This document shows, piece after piece, positions 63,096 to 64,000 of a stretch of DNA of 64,000 nucleotides (position 1 is the first letter of the stretch; each line of letters begins with the position of its first letter). Origin of the DNA: Ptiloglossa arizonensis (taxonomy: Eukaryota; Arthropoda; Insecta; Hymenoptera; Colletidae); NCBI RefSeq assembly GCF_051014685.1, contig NW_027478399.1, positions 1,488,001 through 1,552,000 of the forward strand. Direction: 5' to 3'. A program made the position numbers and the translations under genes. The notes under the pieces are model-generated. The model ran no database searches. It saw nothing but the letters and a program-made list of their open reading frames with translations, and was not told where the DNA came from.

Positions 63096-64000
63096 CTGGA
63101 AGCAGAAACTCGCCCGATTACAGTGGTGTGTGTACATTTCCCCTAGGCCATTCCAGTTATTGGTTTCGAGTATCAGACCAGCGAAAATTTTGATGGTTTC
63201 TCAACCATTCCTTAACTTCAAACTCCCATATCTCGCGAACTGATTGACGAACTCGAGAAATTCCTGTTGCATCTGAAAGCAGAAACTCGCCCGATTACAG
63301 CGGTGTGTGTATTTTTGTCCTAGGCCATAGTAGTTATTGGTTTCGAGTATCAGACTTGCGAGAATTTTGATGGTTTCTCAACCATTCCTTAAATTCGAAC
63401 TCCCATATCTCGCGAACGGATTCACGAACTCGAGAAATTCCTGTTGCATCTGAAAGTAGAAACTCGCACGATTACAACGGCATGTGTATTTTTCCCCTAG
63501 GCCTTTGTAGTTATTGGTTTCGGGAATCAGACTTGCGAAAATTTTGATGGTTTCTCAACCATTCCTTAAATTCTAACTCCCATATCTCGCGAACGGATTG
63601 ACGATCTCGTGAAATTCCTGTTGCATCTGAAAGTAGAAACACGCCCGATTACAGTGGTGTGTGTACTTTTCCCCTAGGCCATTCCAGTTATTGGTTTCGA
63701 GTATCAGACCAGCGAAAATTTTGATGGTTTCTCAACCATTCCTTAACTTCAAACTCCCATATCTCGCGAACAGATTGACGAACTCGAGAAAATCTTGTTG
63801 CATCTGAAAGCAGAAGCTCGCCCGATTACAACGGTATGTGTATTTTTGCCCTAGGCCATAGTAGTTATTGGTTTCGAGTATCAGAGTTGCGAAAATTTTG
63901 ATGGTTTCTCAACCGTTCCTTAATTTCAAACTCCCATATCTCAGGAACGGATTGACGATCTCGAGAAATTCCTGTTGCATCTGAAAGTAGAAACACGCCC
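63096..64000 (+). repeat. Diverged monomers at the right edge, array continues
   Basis: About five monomers. The first two resemble 56371-56640 (CTGGAAGCAG at 56371 and 63096, offset 6,725 bp). The rest are ordinary, including a CTCAGGAACGG monomer at about 63940 of the kind seen near 230, 2880, 6950 and 8540. The window ends inside a monomer, so the array extends beyond it. Confidence 0.85.

Larger units (their letters stand above)
1..64000 (+). repeat. Satellite DNA array, ~177-bp monomer, ~361 head-to-tail copies
   Basis: The same unit recurs without interruption. The GATGGTTTCTC box starts at 4, 181, 358, 535 and so on, up to 63900, giving 361 periods of 177 bp with a net -1 bp. All monomers face the same way and no foreign insertion was seen. 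Single-base or two-base indels occur (for example +2 near 19051 and 24362, -1 near 7555, 29381, 32745 and 58240), but they nearly cancel. A 177-bp unit is close to nucleosome repeat length, as in many centromeric satellites. That the array is centromeric or pericentromeric is inference. I do not recognise the family, and the host cannot be named from sequence alone. Confidence 0.98.

Noticed and set aside
56371..63105. The same 6,725-bp offset links 1-350 with 6726-7075 and 56371 with 63096
   Set aside because: Both offsets are 38 monomers minus 1 bp, but the sequences involved are unrelated variants. In an array quantised by 177 bp, equal offsets arise easily by chance.
1..64000. CRISPR array or prokaryotic repeat system
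   Set aside because: The unit is 177 bp with no unique spacers between short repeats, and there are no cas genes. The variation is scattered substitutions, as in a eukaryotic satellite.
1..64000. Transposable element, tRNA, rRNA or retroviral insertion
   Set aside because: Each stretch read on both strands is recognisable satellite. The 177-bp phase is never broken by more than a few bases apart from whole-monomer changes.

Overview
The whole window is one uninterrupted satellite DNA array and contains no gene that I can support. A unit of about 177 bp is repeated head to tail, always in the same orientation, from the first base to the last. The start of the GATGGTTTCTC box is at base 4 in the first unit and at base 63900 in the last one counted. 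That is 361 units with a net drift of only -1 bp from an exact 177-bp period. I saw no transposon, tRNA, rRNA, CRISPR array, telomere repeat or other non-satellite insertion on either strand.

This is eukaryotic heterochromatin. The nucleosome-sized monomer, megasatellite-like length, higher-order repeats (HORs) and unequal-exchange history fit a centromeric, pericentromeric or other large heterochromatic block. I do not recognise the satellite family and cannot name the organism. A plant is plausible, because many plant centromere satellites have units of 150-180 bp, but this is a guess.

Layout. Bases 1-17.6 kb: a relatively diverged array with small duplications (a 354-bp dimer repeated near 2 kb, a 4-monomer duplication at 11.5-12.9 kb, dimers at 13.6 and 14.7 kb) and older paralogous blocks (2.84-3.77 with 8.50-9.43 kb; 4.44-5.97 with 9.39-10.92 kb; 1-350 with 6.73-7.08 kb). 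Bases 17.6-27.0 kb: a 22-monomer tandem duplication carrying a nested 8-monomer duplication. Bases 27.0-30.65 kb: diverged array, including a block related to one 70 monomers downstream at 40.2-41.4 kb. Bases 30.65-38.8 kb: a second 22-monomer tandem duplication containing an earlier 7-monomer duplication. Bases 37.9-56.2 kb: a 41-monomer (7,259 bp) tandem duplication whose second copy carries a further 19-monomer (3,362 bp) tandem duplication. Bases 57.0-63.1 kb: three copies of an 11-12-monomer HOR. Bases 63.1-64.0 kb: diverged array running off the window.

The open reading frames in the window are by-products of the repeat. Since 177 = 3 x 59, the frame stays in register across monomers. 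An ORF lengthens wherever a point mutation removes the stop normally found once per monomer. The interest of the window is its nested, datable record of unequal exchange. Junctions can be bracketed to 14-34 bp by diagnostic bases, and the order of several events can be deduced.
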